Part shown: one piece after another, positions 16,775-25,258 of the stretch | How positions within the stretch are numbered: position 1 is the stretch's first letter | How the letters are laid out: each line of letters begins with the position of its first letter | Origin: Smithellaceae bacterium | GTDB taxonomy: Bacteria; Desulfobacterota; Syntrophia; Syntrophales; Smithellaceae | Length of the DNA stretch: 32,834 nt | Reading direction: 5' to 3' | Assembly (NCBI GenBank): GCA_028693285.1 | Contig: JAQUVQ010000011.1 | Span: 1 to 32,834, forward strand | Position numbers and translations under genes: made by a program | The notes under the pieces: generated by a model | Told to the model about the DNA's origin: nothing | Databases searched by the model: none | The model's input: the letters and a program-made list of their open reading frames with translations, nothing else

Positions 16775-17263
16775 ATGGAACACCTGATCCGGAAGGGCGG
16801 GAAGGAAGACATTGACATTCTGGCAGAAATCATTCGGGATGCTTTTCAGGACGTGGCCGACCGGTTCGGGCTGAACGAGCAAAACAGCCCGACGCATCCT
16901 TCCAACTGCCGAACCGAATGGCTGATGCGGGAAATGAACCGGGGCGTCGTCTTTTATGTTCTGGAAGCGCAGGGGGAGCCCGCGGGATGCGTCGCCCTGG
17001 AAAAAATAAACGACGAGGTCTGTTACCTGGAGCGCCTGGCGGTTTTGCCGCGGAAGCAAAAAAAAGGATTCGGGGAAGCGCTGGTGAAGCACGCGTTGTC
17101 CCAAGCCCGTCTTTTGAAGGCGTACCGCGTACAAATCGGCATCATCGCGGACGATCAGGCATTGCATGACTGGTATGAAAAACTGGGGTTCGAGGAAGTG
17201 GAAAGAAAAAATTTCCCGCACCTGATGCTTGAGGTTGCCTTCATGGCTCGCTACTTTTTGTAG
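16775..17263 (+). CDS. GNAT family N-acetyltransferase
   Basis: This 162-residue protein has the GNAT fold, with the acetyl-CoA-binding segment LERLAVLPRKQKKGFGEALVKHAL (Q/RxxGxG/A motif in KQKKGFG) and the closing pattern HDWYEKLGFEEVE. It transfers an acetyl group from acetyl-CoA to an unknown small molecule or protein. The start is the ATG at 16775 after a strong AGGAGGAGG site, 48 bases past the alkylsulfatase, so it is probably in the same transcript. I cannot assign a substrate. Confidence 0.85.
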   Translation: MEHLIRKGGKEDIDILAEIIRDAFQDVADRFGLNEQNSPTHPSNCRTEWLMREMNRGVVFYVLEAQGEPAGCVALEKINDEVCYLERLAVLPRKQKKGFGEALVKHALSQARLLKAYRVQIGIIADDQALHDWYEKLGFEEVERKNFPHLMLEVAFMARYFL

Positions 17264-17286
17264 AAAGGTCTTTGATTTTTTTCATG

Positions 17287-17316
17287 TTGACATCGCCCCC
17301 ATGAAACCGATATAGG
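17287..17316 (+). promoter_or_regulatory. Sigma70 promoter of the dedA gene
   Basis: TTGACA (17287-17292) and TATAGG (17311-17316) are separated by 18 bases, the same layout as the recA-operon promoter. The start is expected near 17323, about 50 bases before the ATG at 17373. Confidence 0.65.
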
Positions 17317-17372
17317 GATGCCCGCGCCTTTGATCCCGGACTGCTGCTTTCGAAAAGTTTAGCGTACAAATT

Positions 17373-18026
17373 ATGGACATCATTCTTTTCTTCGTCGATT
17401 TTTTCATCCATCTCGACCGATACCTTCCCCTCATCGTCGAGAGTTTTGGCTTATGGGCTTATGTTATTGTATTTCTTGTTATATTCTGCGAAACCGGCCT
17501 TGTGGTGACGCCGGTTCTGCCCGGAGACTCGCTGCTTTTTGCCCTGGGCGCTCTGGCCGCTCTGGGAGCGCTGCATATTGAGGCGCTCTTGATTCTGCTT
17601 TGCCTTGCCGCCATTGCCGGCGACAGCGTCAACTATGCCATCGGCCATTATATCGGCCCCAAAGTGTTTCATTATGAAGAAAGCCGTTTTTTCAAAAAGA
17701 AATATCTTTTAAAAACGCATGATTTTTATGAAAGGCACGGAGGAAAGACCATTATCATCGCCCGCTTCATGCCGTTTATTCGAACCTTCGCCCCGTTCGT
17801 CGCGGGAGTCGGAGCGATGAGCTATTCCCGGTTCATCCTGTACAATATCACCGGCGGCATCGCCTGGGTGGCCATTTTCCTGCTCGGCGGATATTTTTTC
17901 GGCAATATCCCGGCCGTGAAATCGAATTTCACCATCGTCATTGTCGCGATTATCCTCATTTCCGTCATGCCGGGCTTCATTGCGTATTTCCGGCAGCAAT
18001 ATCTTGCCCGAAAAAGCAAAGGTTGA
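17373..18026 (+). CDS. DedA/SNARE-associated (VTT) family membrane protein
   Basis: This 217-residue inner-membrane protein has several hydrophobic helices and the family motifs FCETGLVVTPVLPGDSLLFALGAL, GDSVNYAIGHYIGPK, and RFMPFIRTFAPFVAGVGAMSYSRF. DedA proteins act as lipid scramblases or flippases (for example recycling undecaprenyl phosphate) and support proton-motive-force maintenance. The start is the ATG at 17373; no good ribosome site is visible. The next gene begins four bases after its stop codon, so the two form an operon. Confidence 0.9.
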   Translation: MDIILFFVDFFIHLDRYLPLIVESFGLWAYVIVFLVIFCETGLVVTPVLPGDSLLFALGALAALGALHIEALLILLCLAAIAGDSVNYAIGHYIGPKVFHYEESRFFKKKYLLKTHDFYERHGGKTIIIARFMPFIRTFAPFVAGVGAMSYSRFILYNITGGIAWVAIFLLGGYFFGNIPAVKSNFTIVIVAIILISVMPGFIAYFRQQYLARKSKG

Positions 18027-18029
18027 CTC

Positions 18030-18896
18030 ATGAATGTAAAATTTACCTTGCTTGCCGCCGCCGTCCTCGCACTCCTTCTGGCCACGTCAGCTGAGGCAAA
18101 AAACATGATCGGCGCCGGACGCGACCTTGTTGTGGAAGAAGGGCAAGCCGTGAACAACGCGGCCGTCATCGGCGGACAAATCACGGTCAACGGGCTGGTG
18201 GAGCAGAATGTTCTGGCCATTGCCGGCTCCGTAGTTCTGACCAACAAAGCCGTCGTGCGGGGCCAGGTGATTGTCCTGGGCGGCATCGTGGCCCGGGGCA
18301 GCGGCTCCATGGTTTTCGGCGACATCACGGAAGTCAACTCCTTCACCCTGTCGCAAGCCCTGCAGTCGGCGATGAGGGGCGAACTGGAAGGCTGGTCGCT
18401 GATCTTAAACGTCATCTCCCTGTGCTTTTTCGCCATCATCCTGATCATCGCGCTGATCATGACCCTGCTGCTTCCGCGTCAGATGACCCTCATCACCCGC
18501 GCCATGGAAACCAATTACTTCAAATCGTTCTTCTGGGGCGTTCTGGCAACGCTGATGACCGTGCCCCTGTTCATGCTGCTGGCCGTCTCCATCATTGGAA
18601 TCTTTCTGATCCCGCTGGCTTTCACGGCAATGCTGCTGGCGGTAATTGTGGGATTTATCGCGTCCGGGGCGATTCTGGGCAACGCGATTATCTCCAGAAT
18701 CTTTCGCGGATACAGGAAGTCCCTGACAAAGGAAACGCTGGCGGGTTTGTGCCTGCTGTGGCTGCTGGGCTGGCTGCCCCTCTACATTGGAATGCTCATC
18801 AAGGCTTTCGCCATCACTATCGGGCTGGGCGGCGTGGTGCTGACCCTGACCGGCAAAACCGTCAGGCTGACAGAAAACCAAGCACCGTCCGATTGA
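18030..18896 (+). CDS. Exported bactofilin-like repeat protein with C-terminal membrane helices
   Basis: I do not recognise a characterised protein. The 288 residues begin with a signal peptide (about 1-23, ending AEA). A beta-rich segment follows (about 24-100), in which short G/V-rich turns such as VVEEGQAVNNAAVIGGQITVNG and VLAIAGSVVLTNKAVVRGQVIVLGG repeat, as in right-handed beta-helix or bactofilin-type polymers. The C-terminal half has four or five hydrophobic helices (about 125-150, 170-230 and 240-275). The layout suggests a repeat domain on the outer face of the inner membrane. Its 3' end overlaps the converging hydrolase by 35 bases. Coupling to dedA hints at a role in envelope lipids. 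Confidence 0.7.
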   Translation: MNVKFTLLAAAVLALLLATSAEAKNMIGAGRDLVVEEGQAVNNAAVIGGQITVNGLVEQNVLAIAGSVVLTNKAVVRGQVIVLGGIVARGSGSMVFGDITEVNSFTLSQALQSAMRGELEGWSLILNVISLCFFAIILIIALIMTLLLPRQMTLITRAMETNYFKSFFWGVLATLMTVPLFMLLAVSIIGIFLIPLAFTAMLLAVIVGFIASGAILGNAIISRIFRGYRKSLTKETLAGLCLLWLLGWLPLYIGMLIKAFAITIGLGGVVLTLTGKTVRLTENQAPSD

Positions 18897-19734
18897 ACGC
18901 GTCCGGATCCTGCAGATGCAGCGCGTGTCCGCATCCTTCAAACGGGACAACCCGGGCATTGGGAATCCGCTGCTGCATATAGTCGTAGTTTTCCGGCGGA
19001 TAATAATTGCTTTCCGTTCCGTACGCCAGAAGACAGGGCGCGGTGAGGTCTTTTAAAACGGGGCGGTAATCCTGCGTCGCCATCGCAATCCAGAAGGCGG
19101 CGATGACGCAGGCGTTGTTCTTTGCAGCCTGCTCGTAAAGCCAGGGCAGATCGTCTTTTCCCTTGAAATCCGCACCGGCGTTGAATTCCATTTTTTCATT
19201 GTAGAGCGATTTGTTTAAAATCCGCTGGGCAACGACCCGGCTGTATGTCTCCCAGTCCCTGAGCATCACGGATAAAAGGAAAAGATTGTCTTCATGACCG
19301 AAATCCCCCGGCTTGCGGCTCATGACGCCGGTCATACCGCAAGACCAGTCATCCGATTTCATCAGCTTGGGCGTCATGTCAATGATCACGATTTTATCAA
19401 TGGAGGCGCAGGAATAGGTTTTGACGTACTCAAAAACGACGTGGGCGCCCATCGACCAGCCGACGAGCGACGCTTTTGAAACACGAAGCTCCGCAAGGAG
19501 CTGCTTCAGATCTTCAGCCAGGCGAGCGAGCGTCAGGTGGTCGCTTCCGCATTCCGATTGCCCGTGGCCGCGCAAATCGGGCGCAATCACCGAAAAATGT
19601 CTGCTCAACACCGGTATCTGCTTTCTGAAAAAAAGAGAGCTGGCCGTCAGTCCGTGAATCAGCACCACCGGCTTTCCTTCGCCGCTTATTTCGTAATAAA
19701 GACGAACCCCGTCATCCGCCGTGAAAAAAGCCAT
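18862..19734 (-). CDS. Alpha/beta-fold hydrolase
   Basis: This 290-residue cytoplasmic protein has the alpha/beta hydrolase layout: oxyanion region VLIHGLTAS, LRGHGQSE, nucleophile elbow GWSMGAHV (Ser), an acid residue near the C-terminus and the catalytic His in CGHALHLQDPDAF. It resembles esterase, lipase and haloalkane-dehalogenase-type members, and the substrate is unknown. The start is the ATG at 19734 with AGGAGG upstream. Only 26 bases separate this start from a 184-bp palindromic element, so its promoter must lie in or beyond that element. The last 35 bases overlap the converging gene on the other strand. Confidence 0.85.
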   Translation of the reverse strand: MAFFTADDGVRLYYEISGEGKPVVLIHGLTASSLFFRKQIPVLSRHFSVIAPDLRGHGQSECGSDHLTLARLAEDLKQLLAELRVSKASLVGWSMGAHVVFEYVKTYSCASIDKIVIIDMTPKLMKSDDWSCGMTGVMSRKPGDFGHEDNLFLLSVMLRDWETYSRVVAQRILNKSLYNEKMEFNAGADFKGKDDLPWLYEQAAKNNACVIAAFWIAMATQDYRPVLKDLTAPCLLAYGTESNYYPPENYDYMQQRIPNARVVPFEGCGHALHLQDPDAFNRTVLGFLSA

Positions 19735-19760
19735 GAATGCCTCCTGAACGTCTTCATGGC

Positions 19761-19944
19761 CTGTTGCCCAAATATCCTTTTCGCTTGCCTGAGAGTGTTT
19801 TGTATAAATCTAAGGCTCGCTTCAGGCAATGACAAAACTCGCCTTCGGCTCAAACAGTTGTCATTGCTGATCTTTCGCTTCGCCAAGATTTATATAACAA
19901 AACCCTCTCAATGGCCGCTCAAAGGGATATCGTTTGGGCAACAG
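19761..19944. repeat. 184-bp imperfect palindrome with 12-bp terminal inverted repeats (MITE-like)
   Basis: The ends CTGTTGCCCAAA (19761-19772) and TTTGGGCAACAG (19933-19944) are perfect inverse repeats. Pairing continues inward: ATATCC (19772-19777) with GGATAT (19925-19930), TATAAATCT (19803-19811) with AGATTTATA (19886-19894), and GCAATGACA (19826-19834) with TGTCATTGC (19859-19867). A 24-base apex contains GCC-TTC-GGC. The whole element can fold into one long stem. It encodes no protein and lies between mdh and the hydrolase. No clear target-site duplication is visible. It may be a non-autonomous transposable element, a REP-like repeat or a structured RNA. Confidence 0.75.
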
Positions 19945-19983
19945 CCCTTTGATTTGTAAGCCTGCTTTCGCGGGATCGCCGGG

Positions 19984-20961
<978 letters not shown>

Positions 20962-21055
20962 TCACCTACACCCAAAAGACAAATAAATCAATTGCTGCGG
21001 TGGAATCATCGTTTTGGCGGCGTAAAACGCGCCTCGAAAAAGCCCGCGGCGCTCG

Positions 21056-21607
21056 CTACTTCACCGTGAGCGGAAGGCCCGCAACCAGGAAGATCACCCG
21101 TGAGGCCGCCGCGGCCAGGATCTGGTTGGCGCGGCCCAGCGCGTCGCGGTAGAGGCGCCCCAGCGGATAGGGCGGCACGAGGCCCAAACCCACTTCATTC
21201 GACACGACCAGCCACCGCCCGCCCAGACGGGCCTGCGCGGCAATGAGATTGTCCATTTCGGCGCGAATTTCTTCCATGACGGTGTCTTCGGGCGCGTTTT
21301 CGGGCAGGGCCAGGAGGATGTTGCTGACCAGGAGCGTTATGCAATCGACAATGACCACGCCGGCTTCGGTCGTTTCGAGGCTGCGGCCGACATTCATCGG
21401 CAGTTCGAGCGTCTGCCAGCCGGCGGGGCGCGAGGCCCGGTGGCGGCGGATTCTTTCGGCCATTTCCTCATCGCCCGCGGCGGCGGTGGCGATAAAAAGT
21501 ACGGGCTTTCCCGACTCACGGGCGGTTTGTTCTGCAAAAGTGCTTTTACCGCTGCGGGCGCCGCCCAGGATGAGTGTCATGCCGTTTTCCGGAATTTTAG
21601 AAATCAT
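21056..21607 (-). CDS. cobU: Adenosylcobinamide kinase/guanylyltransferase
   Basis: This 183-residue bifunctional enzyme phosphorylates adenosylcobinamide and transfers GMP to it, the activation step of cobalamin nucleotide-loop assembly. It has the P-loop GGARSGKST and the HRASRPAGWQTLE segment, whose His carries GMP in CobU/CobP. VIVDCITLLVSN and VSNEVGLGLVPPYPLGRLYRDALG are also typical. The start is the ATG at 21607 with AAGGAAAA upstream; another ATG at 21580 would shorten it by nine residues, and the frame to 21715 would overlap cbiR and is rejected. It is the last gene of the corrinoid operon, 53 bases after cbiR. Confidence 0.93.
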   Translation of the reverse strand: MISKIPENGMTLILGGARSGKSTFAEQTARESGKPVLFIATAAAGDEEMAERIRRHRASRPAGWQTLELPMNVGRSLETTEAGVVIVDCITLLVSNILLALPENAPEDTVMEEIRAEMDNLIAAQARLGGRWLVVSNEVGLGLVPPYPLGRLYRDALGRANQILAAAASRVIFLVAGLPLTVK

Positions 21608-21660
21608 GGATGTTTTCCTTGAGCACAAGAGTCCTTGCCGCCTGCCGGGGCGGCTGCCAT

Positions 21661-22461
21661 CTACTGTTCGGGAGAGGGCATGTCCGCATGCATCACCGCT
21701 TTTACGGCCGCGCACGAGGTCAGAAAATCAACCTCGGAAAAAACCTCCAGCGTCACCACACCGCGGTATTCGGAGCGGACCAGTTCGTCCAGAACGGCTT
21801 TCAGCTTCTCCCGTGGCGCCTTTGCAAGAGAGCGGTGATCGCGGCCCTCAATGCCGTGAATGTGAATCACGCGCGTTCGCAGCAGCGCGTTTTTTAAATA
21901 CGCGACCGGATCGCAGCCGTCAAGCCACAGATGACCGACATCGACGGTCCGGCTGACGGCGATCCGCTCCAGCACCGGATCGTAAAAATCCGGCGGATAG
22001 CCTTCCAGATTTTCCACGGCCAGACGCCGCGGGCCGCCGGCCCATTGGCCGACAAGCTCAAGCGCACGGACGGCCTGGTCCCGCCAGCGAAGCAGACTTT
22101 CCGGGTCCGAAAGGTTCAAAACGGCTTTTCCGTCCAGATGCAGGACATACGCCCAGGGATTAAGAGCCAGCGTGCCGTCGATGACGCGGCGGGCCTTGTC
22201 CAGGGAAGCGTGGCGCGGGAAACCGTCATCGGCCAGGCGCAAATCCAGCGGCAGATGGACTGTGTAGGTCAAATCACAACCGCGGGCGATGGCGGCAAGC
22301 TCTGCAATTTCGGCTTTCCCGGGCAGGTTGTTCTGGCCGTCATCGACCTCGAAGAGCACCAGTTCCACATCCAGCACTTTCCCGGCCAGATAGCGGACAT
22401 TCGTCAGGATGTCCGCGGGAACCACGTAGGAGGTTGCACCCAGTCGAAAAGGATATGTCAT
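21661..22461 (-). CDS. cbiR: CbiR-like cobamide-remodelling hydrolase (TIM barrel)
   Basis: This 266-residue protein belongs to the AP-endonuclease-2/xylose-isomerase-like TIM barrel superfamily. Likely metal ligands appear in order: His in YTVHLPLD, His in VLHLDGK, Glu in VENLEGYPPD, Asp and His in VDVGHLWLDG, and His in VIHIHGIEGRDH. A generic call would be sugar phosphate isomerase. Its place between cobS and cobU points to CbiR, the hydrolase described from Akkermansia that cuts the nucleotide loop of cobamides so that they can be rebuilt with another lower ligand. The start is the ATG at 22461 with AAGGAG upstream; the track frame from 22488 is not needed. The specific function is inference from family and context. 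Confidence 0.75.
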   Translation of the reverse strand: MTYPFRLGATSYVVPADILTNVRYLAGKVLDVELVLFEVDDGQNNLPGKAEIAELAAIARGCDLTYTVHLPLDLRLADDGFPRHASLDKARRVIDGTLALNPWAYVLHLDGKAVLNLSDPESLLRWRDQAVRALELVGQWAGGPRRLAVENLEGYPPDFYDPVLERIAVSRTVDVGHLWLDGCDPVAYLKNALLRTRVIHIHGIEGRDHRSLAKAPREKLKAVLDELVRSEYRGVVTLEVFSEVDFLTSCAAVKAVMHADMPSPEQ

Positions 22462-22529
22462 GTTGCTCCTTAAAAACACCGCCGCCATTTTGCCCCACCC
22501 GCTCTATCATCAGGGGGAATCGCCTTGTT

Positions 22530-23249
22530 TCATACGGTGAAGGTCAATAAAACCGCCGTTTCGGCCACTTCAACCAGCGCGCCCAGTACGTCTCCAGTCA
22601 CCCCGCCGATGCGCTTCCAGGCCAGACGCAGCAATGCCGCTCCCGAAATCAGCGCGGCCAGGACAGCAAACGCGCCCTGCATTCCCAGCAAAACCGCAAG
22701 ACTGATCGGCAATGTCGCCGTAATCCAAACCGCGGCCGGCCGAACCCCGGCCGCAAAATCAGCGCCCATGCCGCCGGGGCGCGCCTGCGGCAGCCGCGAG
22801 GCAGGCAGTATGAGCCAGCGGCCAAGCGTCGCCGCAAGGACAATCCCCAAGCCCTGGGAAGGCGCGAGGGCACTGAGCGCCGCGGCTTTGGCGAAAAGCA
22901 CGATGATCAAACCGATGCCGCCGAACGTTCCCAGATGCGGATCCTTAAGAATTTCCAGGCGTCTTTCCACGACAACGGAAGCGGGCAGAGCGTCGCAGCA
23001 GTCGGCCAGGCCGTCGAGGTGCAGGCCGCCGGTAAGTCCGACCCAGACTCCAAGCGCAAGCACGGCGGAAACAAGCGGCGTAAACCATAGGTTCAGTCCG
23101 AGCCAGGCCAGCCAGACCAGGCCGCCCACCGCAAGCCCGACCACCGGATACCAGAAGGCGGCCCGTCCGCTGTCTCCCGGCTGCCAGGTTTCCGATATGC
23201 CGACAGGCAGCGTAGTCAGCAATCCGAAAGCCGTACGCAAATTCCGCAT
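22530..23249 (-). CDS. cobS: Adenosylcobinamide-GDP ribazoletransferase (cobalamin synthase)
   Basis: The 239-residue integral membrane enzyme joins adenosylcobinamide-GDP to alpha-ribazole (phosphate), the step that makes adenosylcobalamin (phosphate). It begins with FGLLTTLPVG and has the signature GGLHLDGLADCCDAL with its acidic metal-binding residues. About six hydrophobic helices follow, and GGIGLIIVLFAKAAAL is also typical. The start is the ATG at 23249 after AAAGGAAC. It follows cobT after 36 bases that contain a 7-bp tandem repeat. No CobC phosphatase gene is seen in the window. Confidence 0.93.
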   Translation of the reverse strand: MRNLRTAFGLLTTLPVGISETWQPGDSGRAAFWYPVVGLAVGGLVWLAWLGLNLWFTPLVSAVLALGVWVGLTGGLHLDGLADCCDALPASVVVERRLEILKDPHLGTFGGIGLIIVLFAKAAALSALAPSQGLGIVLAATLGRWLILPASRLPQARPGGMGADFAAGVRPAAVWITATLPISLAVLLGMQGAFAVLAALISGAALLRLAWKRIGGVTGDVLGALVEVAETAVLLTFTV

Positions 23250-23264
23250 ATAGTTCCTTTTATC

Positions 23265-23285
23265 CTTCAGTCTTCAGCCTTCAGT
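23265..23285. repeat. Three-unit 7-bp tandem repeat between cobT and cobS
   Basis: CTTCAGT-CTTCAGC-CTTCAGT lies in the 36-base cobT-cobS gap, just upstream of the cobS ribosome site. It is short and could vary in copy number by slippage, which would change the spacing between the two genes. Confidence 0.75.
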
Positions 23286-24332
23286 CTATAAACCTTTCCC
23301 GCTCACGCCTGCCTCTTCAAACGTCGCCATTTCCCGCAGAATGCGGCAGGCCGCTTCCATCAGGTGAAACGCCAGCGCCGCGCCCGTGCCTTCGCCAAGC
23401 CGCAGGCTGAGGTTCAGCAGGGGGGCAAGACCAAGATGCCTGTGCATGGCCCGATGCCCGATCTCCACGGACCGGTGCGCGCCGAAAAGATAATGGCGCA
23501 GATCCGGCACAAGCCCGACCCCGATCATCGCGGCGGCCGTTGAAATGAAGCCGTCCACCGCGACGGGGATGCGGCGGGCGGCGGCGGCGATCATCACGCC
23601 GGCCAGACCCGCAATTTCCAGCCCGCCGACTTTGCAAAGCACGTCCATCGCATCGTTCGGGTCGGGCTGGTTGACGGCGACGGCCTGTTCGATCACCTGT
23701 ATCTTGCGCGCGAGACCTTCATCGTCAAGGCCCGTGCCTCGCCCGGTGACCCGGGCCGCCGGCAATCCCGTCATCACGGCGACAATGGCCGAGGACGCGG
23801 TCGTGTTGCCGATGCCCATGTCGCCGGTGGCAACCACATCGAGGCCTTTTTCGGCAATTTCGGCCAGCACCTCCATGCCGCAGGCAAGGGCCCGCTCGGC
23901 CTGGGCGCGGGTCATGGCCGGTCCCTTTGCCATATTGCTCGTTCCGCGCGCCACTTTCCGCCGCCAGAGTCCGGGAAGGGACGGATCAAAATCGGAAGCG
24001 ACGCCGATATCGACAATATGCGTCGCGGCGCCCGCCTGGCGCGCCAGCACATTGACGGCTGCGCCGCCGTGAAGAAAATTCAGCACCATTTGCCTGGTGA
24101 CTTCGACCGGAAAGGCGCTGACGCCCTCGAGCGCCACGCCGTGGTCCGCGGCCATGACGATCACGGCCTTTTTTGAAACCTCCGGCATCGGGTCCGCCTT
24201 CATGCCGGCCAGCTGAACGGCAATCTCCTCCAGCCGGCCGAGGCTTCCCGGGGGCTTGGTCAGTCTGTTTTGCCTGGCCTGCGCTTGTTTTGCGGCCTGT
24301 TTGTCAATCGGCGGTATGGTCGGGTAATGCAT
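23286..24332 (-). CDS. cobT: Nicotinate-nucleotide-dimethylbenzimidazole phosphoribosyltransferase
   Basis: This 348-residue cytoplasmic enzyme makes alpha-ribazole phosphate from the lower-ligand base and nicotinate mononucleotide. The whole chain matches the family: LTKPPGSLGRLEEIAVQLAG near the N-terminus, VIVMAADHGVALEGVSAFPVEVTRQMV, DMGIGNTTASSAI, the segment VGGLEIAGLAGVMIAAA, and the catalytic Glu region in LRLGEGTGAALAF. The start is the ATG at 24332. It is preceded within 15 bases by btuF, so it belongs to the riboswitch-controlled transcript. It supplies CobS and decides which lower ligand is attached after remodelling. Confidence 0.95.
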   Translation of the reverse strand: MHYPTIPPIDKQAAKQAQARQNRLTKPPGSLGRLEEIAVQLAGMKADPMPEVSKKAVIVMAADHGVALEGVSAFPVEVTRQMVLNFLHGGAAVNVLARQAGAATHIVDIGVASDFDPSLPGLWRRKVARGTSNMAKGPAMTRAQAERALACGMEVLAEIAEKGLDVVATGDMGIGNTTASSAIVAVMTGLPAARVTGRGTGLDDEGLARKIQVIEQAVAVNQPDPNDAMDVLCKVGGLEIAGLAGVMIAAAARRIPVAVDGFISTAAAMIGVGLVPDLRHYLFGAHRSVEIGHRAMHRHLGLAPLLNLSLRLGEGTGAALAFHLMEAACRILREMATFEEAGVSGKGL

Positions 24333-24346
24333 GAGATGTCCTTAAT

Positions 24347-25258
24347 TTATGGTTTGATTTCCGGATGGAACATGAACGCCAGAAGCTCGACCGCGTCAAA
24401 AATCCGCGGGGAGGCGCGATTGATCAGATTGGCGTCGATCGGATAAATATTATGGTTTTTGACCGCCGGAACTTCTCCGAATGTCCGCCAGAACTTGTAC
24501 ACGGTTTCAAACGTTTTGTCATTGACCATCGGCGCAAATACGATGATGTCCGGCGACGCGCTGATGATGCCCTCCGCGCTGTAGCGCGGATAGTTGGCGA
24601 TGTCGTTTCCGGCGACGTTCACCCCGCCGGCCCGTTCAATGACCTCATGGATCAGGGTTCCCCGGCCCGCGGTGATCATGGGCTCCATGCCGAGCTGGAA
24701 AAAAACGCGCGGCTTCTTTTTGCCGCGCGTCCGGGCCGCCACCCCGTCCAGCTTCTTTTGAAGTTTTTCAACCAGCAGGCTCGCCTCCTTTTCCCGGCCG
24801 GTGATGGAGCCGATATGCCCAATGCTTTTCAAAACGCCCGCCGTGTTCGTCGGGTTGGTGACATAGACGGGAAGCCCCAGTTTTTCCAGTTGCTTCACGG
24901 TTTCCTTCCGGTTGCCGTCTGCGGTGGCCAGAATCAAATCCGGGCGGAGCGAAACAATTTTTTCTATGGAAGGATTCGTAAAGCCGCCGATTTTCGTTTT
25001 GGACCGCGCCGCGGCCGGCCAGTCGCAAAAAGTGGTGACCCCGACGATTTTACCCTCCAGGCCCAGAGCATACAGCGTTTCCGTAATGCCGGGGGCCAGC
25101 GAAACAATTCTCTGCGGCGCTGGCCTTATCTGAACGCGACGGCCTGTCTCGTCAGTTTCCGCGCGGGCGATGGACGGGATGAGGCAGCAAACCGCCCATA
25201 CGCCCGTCACGAAAAACAGCAGCAACCGGTTTTTTTGGCGCGCCTCGTTAAAACTCAA
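24347..25258 (-). CDS. btuF: Corrinoid ABC transporter periplasmic binding protein (BtuF-like)
   Basis: This 303-residue cluster III binding protein has a signal peptide (about 1-36, ending IARAE) and two lobes joined by a long helix. It opens with RIVSLAPGITETLYALGLEGKIVGVTTFCDWP and contains KIGGFTNPSIEKIVSLRPDLILAT, as in BtuF and siderophore-binding proteins. Corrinoid as ligand is inferred from the operon. The start is a TTG at 25258, seven bases after GGAGGG and overlapping the btuB stop by 11 bases, so translation is likely coupled. The longer frame to 25381 is rejected because it lies inside btuB. It delivers ligand to BtuCD, encoded upstream. Confidence 0.87.
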   Translation of the reverse strand: MSFNEARQKNRLLLFFVTGVWAVCCLIPSIARAETDETGRRVQIRPAPQRIVSLAPGITETLYALGLEGKIVGVTTFCDWPAAARSKTKIGGFTNPSIEKIVSLRPDLILATADGNRKETVKQLEKLGLPVYVTNPTNTAGVLKSIGHIGSITGREKEASLLVEKLQKKLDGVAARTRGKKKPRVFFQLGMEPMITAGRGTLIHEVIERAGGVNVAGNDIANYPRYSAEGIISASPDIIVFAPMVNDKTFETVYKFWRTFGEVPAVKNHNIYPIDANLINRASPRIFDAVELLAFMFHPEIKP

